From Parasediminibacterium sp046546515 (GTDB lineage Bacteria; Bacteroidota; Bacteroidia; Chitinophagales; Chitinophagaceae): a DNA stretch of 64,000 nucleotides. Both the position numbers and the translations under genes were made by a program. How positions within the stretch are numbered: the first letter of the stretch is position 1; every line of letters starts with the position of its first letter. Shown one piece after another: positions 1-8,695 of this stretch. The stretch spans positions 1-64,000 of the forward strand of contig NZ_JBKHKJ010000013.1 in NCBI RefSeq assembly GCF_046546515.1, given 5' to 3'. The notes beneath the pieces are model-generated. The model was not told the DNA's origin and searched no databases. It saw only the letters and a program-made list of their open reading frames with translations.

Positions 1-119
1 AACAAATTTTCAGAATGCTCATACCCAGTCCTGTGCAAAATCCAGGACAACACCAAATAGAACACTAATAAAACAAGTGCCAAAAACCCATTAATATATT
101 TATCAACAAATCTATTCAT
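1..119 (-). CDS. Membrane protein of the polysaccharide locus, N-terminal fragment cut by the window edge
   Basis: An ATG at 119-117 opens a reading frame that stays open to the window edge (39 codons). The peptide starts MNRFVDKYINGFLALVLLVF: a short charged head followed by one hydrophobic stretch of about 18 residues, as in a signal anchor or first membrane helix. The start overlaps the TAA of the upstream glycosyltransferase as TAATG, so translation is probably coupled and the gene is the next member of the same operon. The fragment is too short to name a family. In comparable loci this place is held by a membrane or periplasmic accessory protein, but that is inference only. Confidence 0.6.
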   Translation of the reverse strand, partial: MNRFVDKYINGFLALVLLVFYLVLSWILHRTGYEHSENL

Positions 120-1972
120 TATTCGGGGGTTACAACTGCGCTTGTAGAAGACAACTTACTTAAACCATGGTTGGTTTTTTCCCAATAAAAAGGCTTTGTA
201 ATCAATTGCCACAAGCCCATGTAGGCAGCCCTTGAGTGCATTAGCCAATAAATTGGGTTTAATATTGCAAATAATATCAATTCATAATACCGCCTTTTAA
301 ACACGGCCAGCATATTTACATATATCATCAACACATTGCCCGCAATAAAATTAAAGATGGAAATATACAATACCCAGTCGGGGAAAATAGACCGTATGAA
401 TGCAAATTTGAATATCATGTACAAAACAAAGAATGCTAGCAATATAGGATATAATAAAAAAGTAAAGGATGTGCCGCCAATAAAAAAGTTAAACCCAAAG
501 AAACCCCTCCACCCTACTTGCCGTACCAACCTGGCAGGATTGCGCATGTGAACTAGATAGGTTTGCATATAACCTTTTATCCATCGGCTGCGCTGGCGTA
601 TCCAGTTAAAAAATTCATTGTTTGCTTCTTCTAAAGTAGTACTATTTACAACCCCTACTTTCAAGCCCCTGTCATATACACGAAGCCCCAAGTCGGCATC
701 TTCTGTTACATTAAATGGATCCCAAGCGCCTAGTTCTATAAGGGTAGCCAATTTAAAGTGGTTTGATGTGCCACCCAAAGGAATAGGCACGTCTAATGTT
801 TCCAGCCCACTTAGCATATAATCGAACCAATAAGAATATTCTAACGTAAACATCCTTGTAAGCAGGTTCTCATTTTTGTTAAAGTAGTTTAAGGCCCCTT
901 GCAGTACCACAAATTCTTCGGGCAGTTTCCTAAACTGGCACACTACTTTTTTTAGCTGATCGCTATCTGGCACGTCTTCCGCGTCATAAATAGCTAGGTA
1001 TTCGCCCCTAGAAAAATACAAGCCATAGTTGCAAGCTTTTGGCTTGGTTTTGGGCATGTGGAAAGGCACAACAATTACCTCGAAATTAGCTGGGAAGTCA
1101 AGGTTCCTTACTGCATTCAATGTTTTGTCGTCATCTTCTTCTATCAGTAGCTTTACATCTAGTTTTGCCCTGGGGTAGTCTAGACTACGCAGGTTCCAAA
1201 TCAATTTACGGATTAGTTTATCCTCTTTATACACCGGCAATAAAATAGTATAAACCGGTAGCGTTGCCTCGTTTACGCCTTTTATTTCTTCTTTAGATAC
1301 TACCTCGTGCAACTCAGACTTAGATCCAGTAAGGGCTAGGTATAGCTTGAACAATATAGAGAACAAAAAGAAAATAGAGGAAAGTAAGTTGAGGACAATA
1401 AAAGTTGGTTTAAAGAAAATGATGATAAAAATGAACCCTAAAGCCACAGACCCAAAAAGGAAATACAACTGCGGATCGGTAAAAGTGATTAATGCAGAAC
1501 TTTCTGGATATTTTTTCATCAAGCTGAATACCGCTTCTTTTACAAAGAAACCGCCTCTTAACTTGTGCGACAACCAAGTAATATCTAAGTCAGATGCAGC
1601 TACAAGCTTTATCTTGCACTTAAATTTTACAACTAAACTGGTTACCAATTTTTCATCAAAAGGGTCTGCTGCGGCTACTAGTAGTTCGCCACTTCCATTT
1701 TTGCGGATAGGCAAATACAAAAAAGCATTCATGTGCGATATATCGCATTGGTTCACATACGCTTCATCTAGCTCTTCGTCACGTAAGTTTATCGCTACGT
1801 GACCTTGTTGTTCTAAGTAAACTAAATAGTCCCTGCGTACTAAAAAACCAAAGTTTAGTGCAGCTTTAATAGGCGCATAACTATAAATGTTGGCAATATT
1901 TAATACAGCATCAAGCTTTTCATCCGTAAATGAATTGCCTGTTACCATTCTATGCAATACACACTGTGCCAT
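119..1972 (-). CDS. Processive family 2 glycosyltransferase with N-terminal MshEN-like domain (BcsA/NfrB type)
   Basis: A 617-residue inner-membrane polysaccharide synthase candidate. Residues 1-150 resemble the N-terminal domain of type II secretion ATPases (MshEN/T2SSE_N), with LPIRKNGSGELLVAAADPFD as the clearest match. Two helices follow near residues 170-215. The GT2 catalytic domain (about 240-500) shows DAED, TEDADLG and QRSRW, the D,D,D,QxxRW set of processive synthases. Three or more membrane helices close the protein. The MshEN domain binds c-di-GMP in some proteins; whether it does here cannot be told. Next upstream in the same operon is a BcsB-like protein, so the pair probably makes and exports a beta-glucan-like polymer. 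The product, cellulose or another glycan, is not determined by the sequence. Confidence 0.85.
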   Translation of the reverse strand: MAQCVLHRMVTGNSFTDEKLDAVLNIANIYSYAPIKAALNFGFLVRRDYLVYLEQQGHVAINLRDEELDEAYVNQCDISHMNAFLYLPIRKNGSGELLVAAADPFDEKLVTSLVVKFKCKIKLVAASDLDITWLSHKLRGGFFVKEAVFSLMKKYPESSALITFTDPQLYFLFGSVALGFIFIIIFFKPTFIVLNLLSSIFFLFSILFKLYLALTGSKSELHEVVSKEEIKGVNEATLPVYTILLPVYKEDKLIRKLIWNLRSLDYPRAKLDVKLLIEEDDDKTLNAVRNLDFPANFEVIVVPFHMPKTKPKACNYGLYFSRGEYLAIYDAEDVPDSDQLKKVVCQFRKLPEEFVVLQGALNYFNKNENLLTRMFTLEYSYWFDYMLSGLETLDVPIPLGGTSNHFKLATLIELGAWDPFNVTEDADLGLRVYDRGLKVGVVNSTTLEEANNEFFNWIRQRSRWIKGYMQTYLVHMRNPARLVRQVGWRGFFGFNFFIGGTSFTFLLYPILLAFFVLYMIFKFAFIRSIFPDWVLYISIFNFIAGNVLMIYVNMLAVFKRRYYELILFAILNPIYWLMHSRAAYMGLWQLITKPFYWEKTNHGLSKLSSTSAVVTPE

Positions 1973-2046
1973 ACATTTAGTTAACGAAGTATAATTATAC
2001 TAACCTAAAACAGGTTTTCGATTATCCTTATGTTTATATTAAAAGA

Positions 2047-2105
2047 TTGCTGGTTATGGTTGTCAGTGTGTTGCTGAAACACAACCTGAAACCTATAACC
2101 AGCAA
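2047..2105. terminator. Long hairpin between the BcsB-like and glycosyltransferase genes
   Basis: The 146-bp gap holds an 11-bp perfect inverted repeat (ttgctggttat at 2047-2057, ataaccagcaa at 2095-2105). A second nested pair (ggttgt near 2058, acaacc at 2081) lengthens the stem. It has no strong T-run on the minus strand, so it may attenuate or stabilise the operon mRNA and so set the ratio of the partner protein to the synthase. A role as a full terminator is less likely because the flanking genes belong together. Confidence 0.4.
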
Positions 2106-2118
2106 ACTGTAAGAAAAA

Positions 2119-4173
2119 TTAAAGCTCTTTAAATGTTTCCTGAGACTCTTTTACTTTATTGCGCACAAATAAAAGGGCTAACAATACCAATACTAGCAGC
2201 AAACAAAGCAAAATCCATTTGTATTTTTCATAAAACACTTGAAAACCATTAGACTCACCCCTATAACTAACCAAATCGTTGTCTTCTGGCAGTTTAAAGA
2301 AGTAGTTGCTCTTCCCACTACTGTTTGCAATACAAACATTGCTTTCAATCTCGGTAAGCTGCGTACTAAAATTTTTAATTACGCTTTCAAAAGCGGTCTT
2401 ATTGCTGCTATCCCCTCCCAAGGATGTAACCATAAGCACAGTACTGCCCCGTTCCTTAAAAATCTGTGCCATCCCACTACTAGAAAAATCATTTATATTA
2501 TAAGTAATTTTCCCATCATTGTCTTTATACAATTGAAAATCTTTTGTATAGTTTACTGGCAGCTCCGTGAAATTTTTCACGAAAGGATCCGTTTTTGTAA
2601 GCAAGGCTATAACATTAAAGCCTTTTAGGTCATCCATTGTTGTTTTATCTGACGCAACAAGTGGCGGAACAATTATTTTGTTGTAATTAGGATTGAAAGG
2701 GGCGTTCAATTGGTAGAAAAGCTCGCCAACTGAAGATATGATGTTTGAGTTGTATAAGCTAGGAGAAACCAATATTTTGGTAGGTACTTTCCTAAACTCG
2801 GCAGGGAAATTGAAAAAACTATAAAACTTGTTTACCTTTTCGCCTACAAACGTAAGCGTAGAAGCTTTTACATTCACGAAAGCAAAGAAACTGCTAAAGC
2901 CTTTTTCACAAGTTTTCTCGTATGGGCGAAACCTATACTCCACTTCAAGTGTGTTGAATTTGCTTAGCATATACGGTTTCAGCTCTATGTCTTCAATAAA
3001 GTTTACCCTGTTTTTAAGGTTGGAATTATATACAAGGTTTTGATTGAGGTATATATTAATAAACCCCCTGTCATCCTGCTTAATAGCAGAAAAGAAACTT
3101 TCTAAGTGAAACGTTAGCTTGGTGGGTATTGCATTAAACTCTGTTAAAGAGAATACATACTTGCTTTTTAGCGAGCCAATTCCTTCTAATAACGACGGTG
3201 TTGCACCAAGACTTTCGAGTGAAACAATTAGCGGAGACTTGTTATCTACGTTTGAATAACCTGGAACAGCCTCGTCAATCAACATTTTTTCAGAAAAGGC
3301 GCCGCTCAGCCGTTTGTTACTGGTAAGTGCGTTGATTGCTTTTTTATAGCCTTCTGCATCTTGGCCAGTTATAACCATTACAGTCCTCATCCCCAAACCT
3401 GTGGTAACACGTGCAAGCGATATTAAGCCCTGCCCTTTGCCCATAGAGGGTATTACCTGCCTAACTGAATATGGAAGCTTGTCTGCAACACCTGTAATAA
3501 CACCAAAAGGCAATGAATCATTAGAATTATATACGCCTGTATAAATGTCTTTCTGCGTGCCTTGTTTTAAAATGGTATAAATAAGGCCCCCAGCAGTTAA
3601 ATCATTCAAATCTGCTGTTGCAGGAGAATAAACAGAAGTAAATTCCTGTATCCATTCTTTAAGGCTGCGTTGGTAGCCAACTATGTCCTGGCTAACTACG
3701 CTTATATAAGAACTGTTTTTTATACTCATCCACAAAGCTATATTATCTATATCACGGCACTGATCGCCGCTAATACTCATGGAAGCTGCTATTTTTAGCT
3801 TTATGAACCTTCCATCTGGCTGTAACTCAGATTGGTTCAATGGTACTTCTATCCTAAACATGGTATCGGTAGCTGTTACAGCTACCCTTTGCGTATATAC
3901 TGGCAAATCTTTAACGCTTACCACAATAAACGAGGTATTTGCATCCAAAACCTGGGACGCAGAGATATTCAAAACCAGCTTACTTCGATTTATGTCGTCA
4001 TCTGGTTTTACTTTTATATAATAGCTCAACGACCCCGTAATACCATTGATAGAAGCATCTTCATAGCCCATCGACTCGAACGAGCGGATTGACTGTGCTT
4101 CCAAGCTGGCCATTTTTAAAACCAACATTAAGATTAAAATAAATTTAAACCTCATTTTCATTTTCATTTTCAT
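2119..4173 (-). CDS. BcsB-like periplasmic, membrane-anchored polysaccharide synthase partner
   Basis: A 684-residue secreted protein. The N-terminus has a signal peptide ending near SLEAQ. The body is beta-rich with carbohydrate-binding-like and flavodoxin-like parts typical of BcsB: GDQCRDIDNIALWM near residue 140 and VMVITGQDAEGY near 270 match family landmarks. A single C-terminal helix (about 650-672, ILLCLLLVLVLLALLFV) is followed by a charged tail, as in BcsB, which uses this helix to contact the synthase. Its ATG directly follows the TAA of the histidine kinase, and the glycosyltransferase lies downstream. The protein probably guides the growing glycan through the periplasm. The BcsB assignment rests on layout and motifs; sequence divergence is high. 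Confidence 0.72.
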   Translation of the reverse strand: MKMKMKMRFKFILILMLVLKMASLEAQSIRSFESMGYEDASINGITGSLSYYIKVKPDDDINRSKLVLNISASQVLDANTSFIVVSVKDLPVYTQRVAVTATDTMFRIEVPLNQSELQPDGRFIKLKIAASMSISGDQCRDIDNIALWMSIKNSSYISVVSQDIVGYQRSLKEWIQEFTSVYSPATADLNDLTAGGLIYTILKQGTQKDIYTGVYNSNDSLPFGVITGVADKLPYSVRQVIPSMGKGQGLISLARVTTGLGMRTVMVITGQDAEGYKKAINALTSNKRLSGAFSEKMLIDEAVPGYSNVDNKSPLIVSLESLGATPSLLEGIGSLKSKYVFSLTEFNAIPTKLTFHLESFFSAIKQDDRGFINIYLNQNLVYNSNLKNRVNFIEDIELKPYMLSKFNTLEVEYRFRPYEKTCEKGFSSFFAFVNVKASTLTFVGEKVNKFYSFFNFPAEFRKVPTKILVSPSLYNSNIISSVGELFYQLNAPFNPNYNKIIVPPLVASDKTTMDDLKGFNVIALLTKTDPFVKNFTELPVNYTKDFQLYKDNDGKITYNINDFSSSGMAQIFKERGSTVLMVTSLGGDSSNKTAFESVIKNFSTQLTEIESNVCIANSSGKSNYFFKLPEDNDLVSYRGESNGFQVFYEKYKWILLCLLLVLVLLALLFVRNKVKESQETFKEL
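4153..4173 (-). repeat. ATGAAA hexanucleotide repeat at a start codon
   Basis: The BcsB-like gene begins with ATGAAA repeated three times and then ATG, encoding MKMKMKM. This gives four in-frame start codons in 21 bp. Slippage by whole units would only lengthen or shorten the signal-peptide head by two residues and would keep the frame. The first ATG abuts the stop codon of the upstream kinase gene. Confidence 0.8.
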
Positions 4174-5550
4174 TTACTTAGAAAGATTAAATTCCAACCG
4201 ATAAAAATTCCCTGTACTTTCATCGCTATTATATGTAAGCTTACCACCCATTTGTTCTGCTAGCGTTTTTGCTACAGAAAACCCCAAAGTAGTTTGTGTT
4301 GCAACCCCATGCGACTGGCTCAGCTCGTCTAAGCCGTTAAAAAGCTGTTCCAATTTTTTGCTACCCAAAATTTTACCTTTATTGGCTATATCCAGCACTG
4401 CTTTGTTATCTACCTTATGTAAATGGATAGATACAATAGTGTTACTTGCAGAATACCTAACTACGTTAGACATTAATTTAACCAATACCTGATCTAAAAA
4501 TATTTTATCCAAATATACAATAGTAGAAGATGGGTCAATATTAAGCTGCAACTTTATTTGCTTCATGGTAGCTGCGTCAGACATGTCCATTGTAACCTGC
4601 TCTACCGCCTTCCCAAAATCAATATCAGTATAGTTATAGTCTATTTGGCTACTTTCCGATTCGGCTGAATTTGCCATTTTCTCAGATAAATACTTCAGTT
4701 TTTCGTTTCCAACACCAATATAGCCCAATATTTCCGTTTGCTCTGCTGTAAAATTTTCATTTGTCTCTTTAAGCAAGTCAAGCGACATTTGTATAGAACC
4801 TGTAAAATTCCTAAAGTCGTGCAGTATCATGTTCAAAGCGCTATACCTATACTCGCTTAGTTTATTTAGCTTCCTGTTTACCTCTTTTATTTCATTTTGC
4901 TGGTCATTAATTTTTTCATTCTGTTCTATTACCCTATTGCTGGCCACTTCTATAATCAGGTTCTTTAAAATTTCTTTTTTTGCTATCTGGTATCTGTTGA
5001 ATCCAATTAAACAAGAAAAAGCAGAAAGTACAAAGAAAATGCCTCCACCATTTGCTATCAACACATCATAACCATCATATTTGTTGAACAACTTATAAAA
5101 AACAATTAATACCCCATAAGCAATTAAGCATTGTAATATAGAATAGAAAGGTTTCCAAAACACTGTTATATTCAATAATACAAAGAAAATTGAAAACAAC
5201 AGGAAATACGGCAATATAGAAGAAACAGAAGCGATGGAACAAATACTGGCATAAAAAAATGTATTCAATCCTACAATAATGGATAGCGTCATCTCCGTGC
5301 CCCAGTTATTTTTTGCAAGCCCTCCATAAATGTAAAAGCAATGCGACAAAAAAACAATACAGATACGTATGGCAAACAACCACAACCAATCTGCCGACAA
5401 AAAAGAATAATCCAACAACCAAAACAGCGGTAAAGCATATATTAATGTCCAGTGTATTACATTAGCATAATATTTAGCCTTAGCTTTCATTTCCATAGAA
5501 AGGCTTTCTTGGTCTATATTTACAAAAGAAAACTTTAAATCGTTTACCAT
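4174..5550 (-). CDS. Six-helix membrane sensor histidine kinase
   Basis: A 458-residue protein with six hydrophobic helices between about residues 32 and 185, a coiled-coil linker (190-235), a dimerisation/phosphoacceptor helix with H244 in LHDFRN, and an HATPase_c domain to the end. The N-box is readable (LVKLMSNVVRYS). The G1 box is degenerate: the usual DxGxG reads NKGKI. The G2 region (TLGFSVAKTL) is close to normal. No receiver or response regulator is adjacent. The gene leads the operon with the BcsB-like protein and the synthase and its stop abuts the next ATG, so it probably senses an envelope or cell-density cue that controls polymer output. Its ATG overlaps the first possible ATG of the divergent GH5 gene, so the real start may be M19 or M21 (5496 or 5490). 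Confidence 0.82.
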   Translation of the reverse strand: MVNDLKFSFVNIDQESLSMEMKAKAKYYANVIHWTLIYALPLFWLLDYSFLSADWLWLFAIRICIVFLSHCFYIYGGLAKNNWGTEMTLSIIVGLNTFFYASICSIASVSSILPYFLLFSIFFVLLNITVFWKPFYSILQCLIAYGVLIVFYKLFNKYDGYDVLIANGGGIFFVLSAFSCLIGFNRYQIAKKEILKNLIIEVASNRVIEQNEKINDQQNEIKEVNRKLNKLSEYRYSALNMILHDFRNFTGSIQMSLDLLKETNENFTAEQTEILGYIGVGNEKLKYLSEKMANSAESESSQIDYNYTDIDFGKAVEQVTMDMSDAATMKQIKLQLNIDPSSTIVYLDKIFLDQVLVKLMSNVVRYSASNTIVSIHLHKVDNKAVLDIANKGKILGSKKLEQLFNGLDELSQSHGVATQTTLGFSVAKTLAEQMGGKLTYNSDESTGNFYRLEFNLSK

Positions 5551-6703
5551 GTTGGGGGTTATACTGTCGAAATTTCAAATTTTTGTGAAAATAGAGATTA
5601 AAAATATAAAATTCATACTATTAGTAATATTTTCTGCATTTACTACGCTACTTTTTGCTAACACTGTGGATAAAAGCCAAATATATAGCAGAAATAATGC
5701 ACATTTAGCAGAAATAATAGGTGCAGGGGTAAACCTGTCGCTGCTAGAGCATACATGGGAACATGCAGAAGATTTATTAAAAACAGACATGAAGCCCAAG
5801 CTGGAAGCCATTAGAAAATCTGGTTTCCAAACAGTGCGTGTACCCGTTGCCTTTGATATGTTTTTGCAGCCAAACTCGTCTAATTTGCAAATAGAATTGA
5901 TAGACAAACTGGGCGAAGCCTACAACACCTGCGAAAAGCTAGGCCTCCACATGATTATAACTTACCATTATGGGAAAATATACTATGGCAGCGACAACAG
6001 GTATGCAGAAAGAGACAGGGTAATGTGGATGTGGAAGCAATTGCAAAACAAATTCAAAGGCATGGGCTACGACAAATTATTTTTTGAGCTGTACAACGAG
6101 CCAACGGAAGAAAGAAATGCGTGGAAAGAAGATGTTACCTACCTAGTAAATGGCCTGCGGTGGGAAGAAAAGGAACGCTATTATATTATTGGCGGCACCA
6201 ATTACAACAATGCTGACGAATTGCTAGACCTTGGAAAACTGGAGGACGACAAAGTTTTATACACATTCCATTACTACGAGCCTTATCTGTTTACACACCA
6301 AGGAGCCGAATGGGTAAAAGACCGGACTGCCCTTAGCAATATACCTTACCCTTACGACAAAAACAAGATGCCTCCTTTGATGGACAGCACAATAGGGTCT
6401 GCAGTAGAAAAAGATTATACCAAATACCCTGCAGAAGGTACAAAAGAGTTTATGATGCTAAGGGTACGCCTGATAGCTGCCGAGTGCAAGAAAAGGAATA
6501 TGCCGCTTATTTGTACTGAGACGGGCGTTATAAACCAAGTGGAAGATCAATACCGGGGCAATTATTTAGAAGATGTTACTTCCATAATGGACAACCTTGG
6601 CATACCTACTTTGCTATGGGACTATGACCAAAGGTTTAGCGTAGTAAAACCCAATGGAAAGCTACTAAAAGAAGTAAAACAATGGCTAGACAGCAAAAGA
6701 TAG
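5549..6703 (+). CDS. Secreted glycoside hydrolase family 5 (endoglucanase-like)
   Basis: A 384-residue secreted or lipid-facing glycanase. A hydrophobic signal segment (KFILLVIFSAFTTLLFA, about 21-37) is followed by a GH5 TIM barrel. The acid/base is E184 in LYNEP and the nucleophile is E324 in CTETG. Family landmarks VRVPVAFDM (about 97-105) and TFHYYEP (about 239-245) are present. It is divergent from the kinase/BcsB/synthase operon, and cellulase-type hydrolases are commonly found with beta-glucan synthases, where they trim or release the polymer. The ATG at 5549 overlaps the kinase ATG on the other strand (CATG), which leaves no promoter room. A GTG at 5585 (V13) that keeps the signal peptide is a plausible true start. 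Confidence 0.85.
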   Translation: MLGVILSKFQIFVKIEIKNIKFILLVIFSAFTTLLFANTVDKSQIYSRNNAHLAEIIGAGVNLSLLEHTWEHAEDLLKTDMKPKLEAIRKSGFQTVRVPVAFDMFLQPNSSNLQIELIDKLGEAYNTCEKLGLHMIITYHYGKIYYGSDNRYAERDRVMWMWKQLQNKFKGMGYDKLFFELYNEPTEERNAWKEDVTYLVNGLRWEEKERYYIIGGTNYNNADELLDLGKLEDDKVLYTFHYYEPYLFTHQGAEWVKDRTALSNIPYPYDKNKMPPLMDSTIGSAVEKDYTKYPAEGTKEFMMLRVRLIAAECKKRNMPLICTETGVINQVEDQYRGNYLEDVTSIMDNLGIPTLLWDYDQRFSVVKPNGKLLKEVKQWLDSKR

Positions 6704-6747
6704 CCATTTATATTTTGCCATGAAGGCGGAAAGACTCGAGGGTGTAT

Positions 6748-6928
6748 TTAACCTGTATTTTGCAGTTGACTTCGTTATGAAAGACACAAATCCAATAAAG
6801 ACAAGTATTTGAGCCGAATTTTGGGTCGAAAACATAATGTACTATGGCAAGGCCAAAAAATCCAGCAAATGCTTGTGTTTGAAGTAGTTGGGGCTTGCAA
6901 TAGATTTCAACTGCAAAACCCTAGTTAA
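6748..6928 (+). mobile_element. TTAA-flanked inverted-repeat element, copy A (MITE-like)
   Basis: This 181-bp block fills much of the 377-bp gap 6704-7080. It is flanked by TTAA at 6748-6751 and 6925-6928, and its inner ends carry a 12-bp inverted repeat (ttttgcagttga and its complement). The reverse complement of the whole block recurs at 57929-58110 with about 90% identity by eye and the same length. A short frame with the sense of NKDKYLSRILGRKHNVLWQG is conserved in both copies but has no start or stop of its own, so it may be a transposase relic or chance. The rest of the gap holds only a fragment of the 'cacaaaggcacgaag' repeat at 7045-7082. Confidence 0.65.
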
Positions 6929-7080
6929 AATCAAGGTGGCAAAATGTTGCTTTTTTCGATGGGCTACACCAATCGCTTATTTATGACAACCCTTCGAGGC
7001 TTTGCAGCTCTATTTGCCATAACTTCATTTTCGCTAAACTCTTTTTCTTAGTGCTATTTTGAGCCTTCGTGTCTATGTGG

Positions 7081-8022
7081 CTATTTTTTTTGTGACAATT
7101 CATTCAAACTTTTCAATGCTCCTTCTAGCTCTGGATATTTATAGGTAAGCCCCGCTGATTTTATTTTAGCGTTGCTTACAGTAGCACTTTTTAGTATTTC
7201 TACGCTCATTTCGCCCATGGCTAACTTAAGTACAAATGCGGGTACATGAACGGGTATAAAAAAACTGCCTTTCTCTATTTTAGCTAAGGCAATCGTAAAA
7301 TTATTATTCGTTACTGGGTTAGGGGCTACAGCGTTGTATGCGCCATTCATGTTTTCATTTTCCAAGGCATAAACAAACATCCGGCACAAATCCTCAATAT
7401 GTACCCAGCTAATTACTTGGTCTCCATTACCTAATATAGCTGCAATACCTACCTTCAATGGATTCTTAAACTCGGGCAATGCACCGCCTTCGTTGCTTAG
7501 CACAATGCCGATCCGCAGTTTCACTAGCCTTTTCCCCAGTTTTATTACTGGCTCCATGCTTTCCTCCCAAAGCCTACAAGTTTCCCCAAGAAAAGCATTG
7601 TCGGCAGGCTCGTTTTCCAAAAAGCCAAGCTGCTTGCTTTTGGGCGTGTCTGCCCCATACCAGCCAATGGCAGACGCACTTACAATACAGGCAACCTTAT
7701 TGGGCATCGTTTTCAATGCTTTTACTATCAAGGCACTGCTCTTAACCCTGCTTTCTACAATTTCTTTTTTTCGCGTGGCACTCCACCTTTTATCGGCCAC
7801 GCCAGCCCCTGCTAGGTTGATGATATAGTCTGCCTTGGCTATGGCAGCGGCATCAATGGTTTGCTTTTCCACGTCCCACAAGGCATAGCTGATGCTTGCG
7901 TGCCTTTTTGCAAAAGGCTTGCTGCGCGTGAGTATAATAACATCATATCCTTTTACTATCAGCAGCTCGGTCAGGTGCTTGCCTATCATCCCTGTGCCCC
8001 CGGCAATTAATACTTTAGCCAT
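7081..8022 (-). CDS. TIGR01777-family NAD(P)-binding epimerase/SDR (YfcH-like)
   Basis: A 313-residue extended short-chain dehydrogenase. The Rossmann motif GGTGMIG lies at residues 8-14. INLAGAGVADKRW, the SASAIGWYG segment (about 115-123) and SWVHIEDL (about 200) are hallmarks of the YfcH/TIGR01777 group. A C-terminal DUF1731-like tail (KSATVSNAKIKSAGLTYKYP) closes it. The substrate of this family is not established. I chose the ATG at 8022 because the longer open frame overlaps the neighbouring alkyltransferase-like gene and has no family match, while a TATTTTTGC box sits just upstream of this ATG. Confidence 0.88.
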   Translation of the reverse strand: MAKVLIAGGTGMIGKHLTELLIVKGYDVIILTRSKPFAKRHASISYALWDVEKQTIDAAAIAKADYIINLAGAGVADKRWSATRKKEIVESRVKSSALIVKALKTMPNKVACIVSASAIGWYGADTPKSKQLGFLENEPADNAFLGETCRLWEESMEPVIKLGKRLVKLRIGIVLSNEGGALPEFKNPLKVGIAAILGNGDQVISWVHIEDLCRMFVYALENENMNGAYNAVAPNPVTNNNFTIALAKIEKGSFFIPVHVPAFVLKLAMGEMSVEILKSATVSNAKIKSAGLTYKYPELEGALKSLNELSQKK

Positions 8023-8025
8023 ATT

Positions 8026-8034
8026 GCAAAAATA
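8026..8034 (-). promoter_or_regulatory. Bacteroidota -7 box next to the SDR start
   Basis: On the minus strand TATTTTTGC matches the Bacteroidota -7 consensus TAnnTTTGC and ends four bases before the ATG at 8022. This spacing would give a nearly leaderless mRNA. No convincing -33 TTTG is seen. Confidence 0.4.
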
Positions 8035-8180
8035 CACAAAGTGCTTGGGAATACCCAGGGTATAAATGGCCATGGGTAAATCACACCCACAAGGAGGCAC
8101 GAAAACACAATGCAGCATTAAGGAATTAAGCAAAAAAGAATTGTACTTTTTAGCATTTGGCGAGGTATAACCAATTTTTT

Positions 8181-8564
8181 TTAAATTGAAGGATCCCAAA
8201 ATTTATTTTCAAAGTCTTCAATCCTGTCGTTTTGCACCTTTATGTTTTCTTTGGCAAGCAGCTCTTCCATTAACGTGGGGGTGGCAAAATGGGCTTTGCC
8301 GCTTAGCTCTCCCCTCCTATTTACCACCCTTTGTGCTGGCACGGGCGGAGTTTGGGCATGTGCCGCATTCATAGCCCAGCCTACCATTCTTGCACTTAGC
8401 TTAGTGCCTAAAAATGCTGCAATGGCACCATAGGTAGTAACTCTCCCTTCGGGTATTTGGCGTACTACATTATACACTTGTTCAAAAAAAGGCATGTCTT
8501 TTTTGCCACTTGGCAGCGTGGCGGTAAGTTTGTCTATTGCTGTTTTATTTGTTGCCACGGGCAA
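8181..8564 (-). CDS. Alkyltransferase-like protein (ATL; MGMT fold without active cysteine)
   Basis: A protein of up to 127 residues matching the DNA-binding half of O6-alkylguanine alkyltransferases. VRQIPEGRVTTYGAIA (about 34-49) and RMVGWAMN (about 60-66) are the helix-turn-helix and wing regions. The active-site PCHRV becomes PAQRV, so the alkyl-accepting cysteine is absent. ATL proteins of this kind flag O6-alkylguanine for nucleotide excision repair rather than repairing it themselves. The long frame starts with TTG at 8564. An internal ATG at 8495 would give 104 residues, also a normal ATL length, so the start is uncertain. Confidence 0.85.
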   Translation of the reverse strand: MPVATNKTAIDKLTATLPSGKKDMPFFEQVYNVVRQIPEGRVTTYGAIAAFLGTKLSARMVGWAMNAAHAQTPPVPAQRVVNRRGELSGKAHFATPTLMEELLAKENIKVQNDRIEDFENKFWDPSI

Positions 8565-8695
8565 TGAATTTTAAGTTGCAACTTAACCGTTTTGTTTCAA
8601 TTAGATTTAGTAAAAATAATCAGGCTGCTTGTATATAACAAACATCCGTATTTTCGATGGATACAGGATTGCAGCAAAAAATTTAAACACTTACC

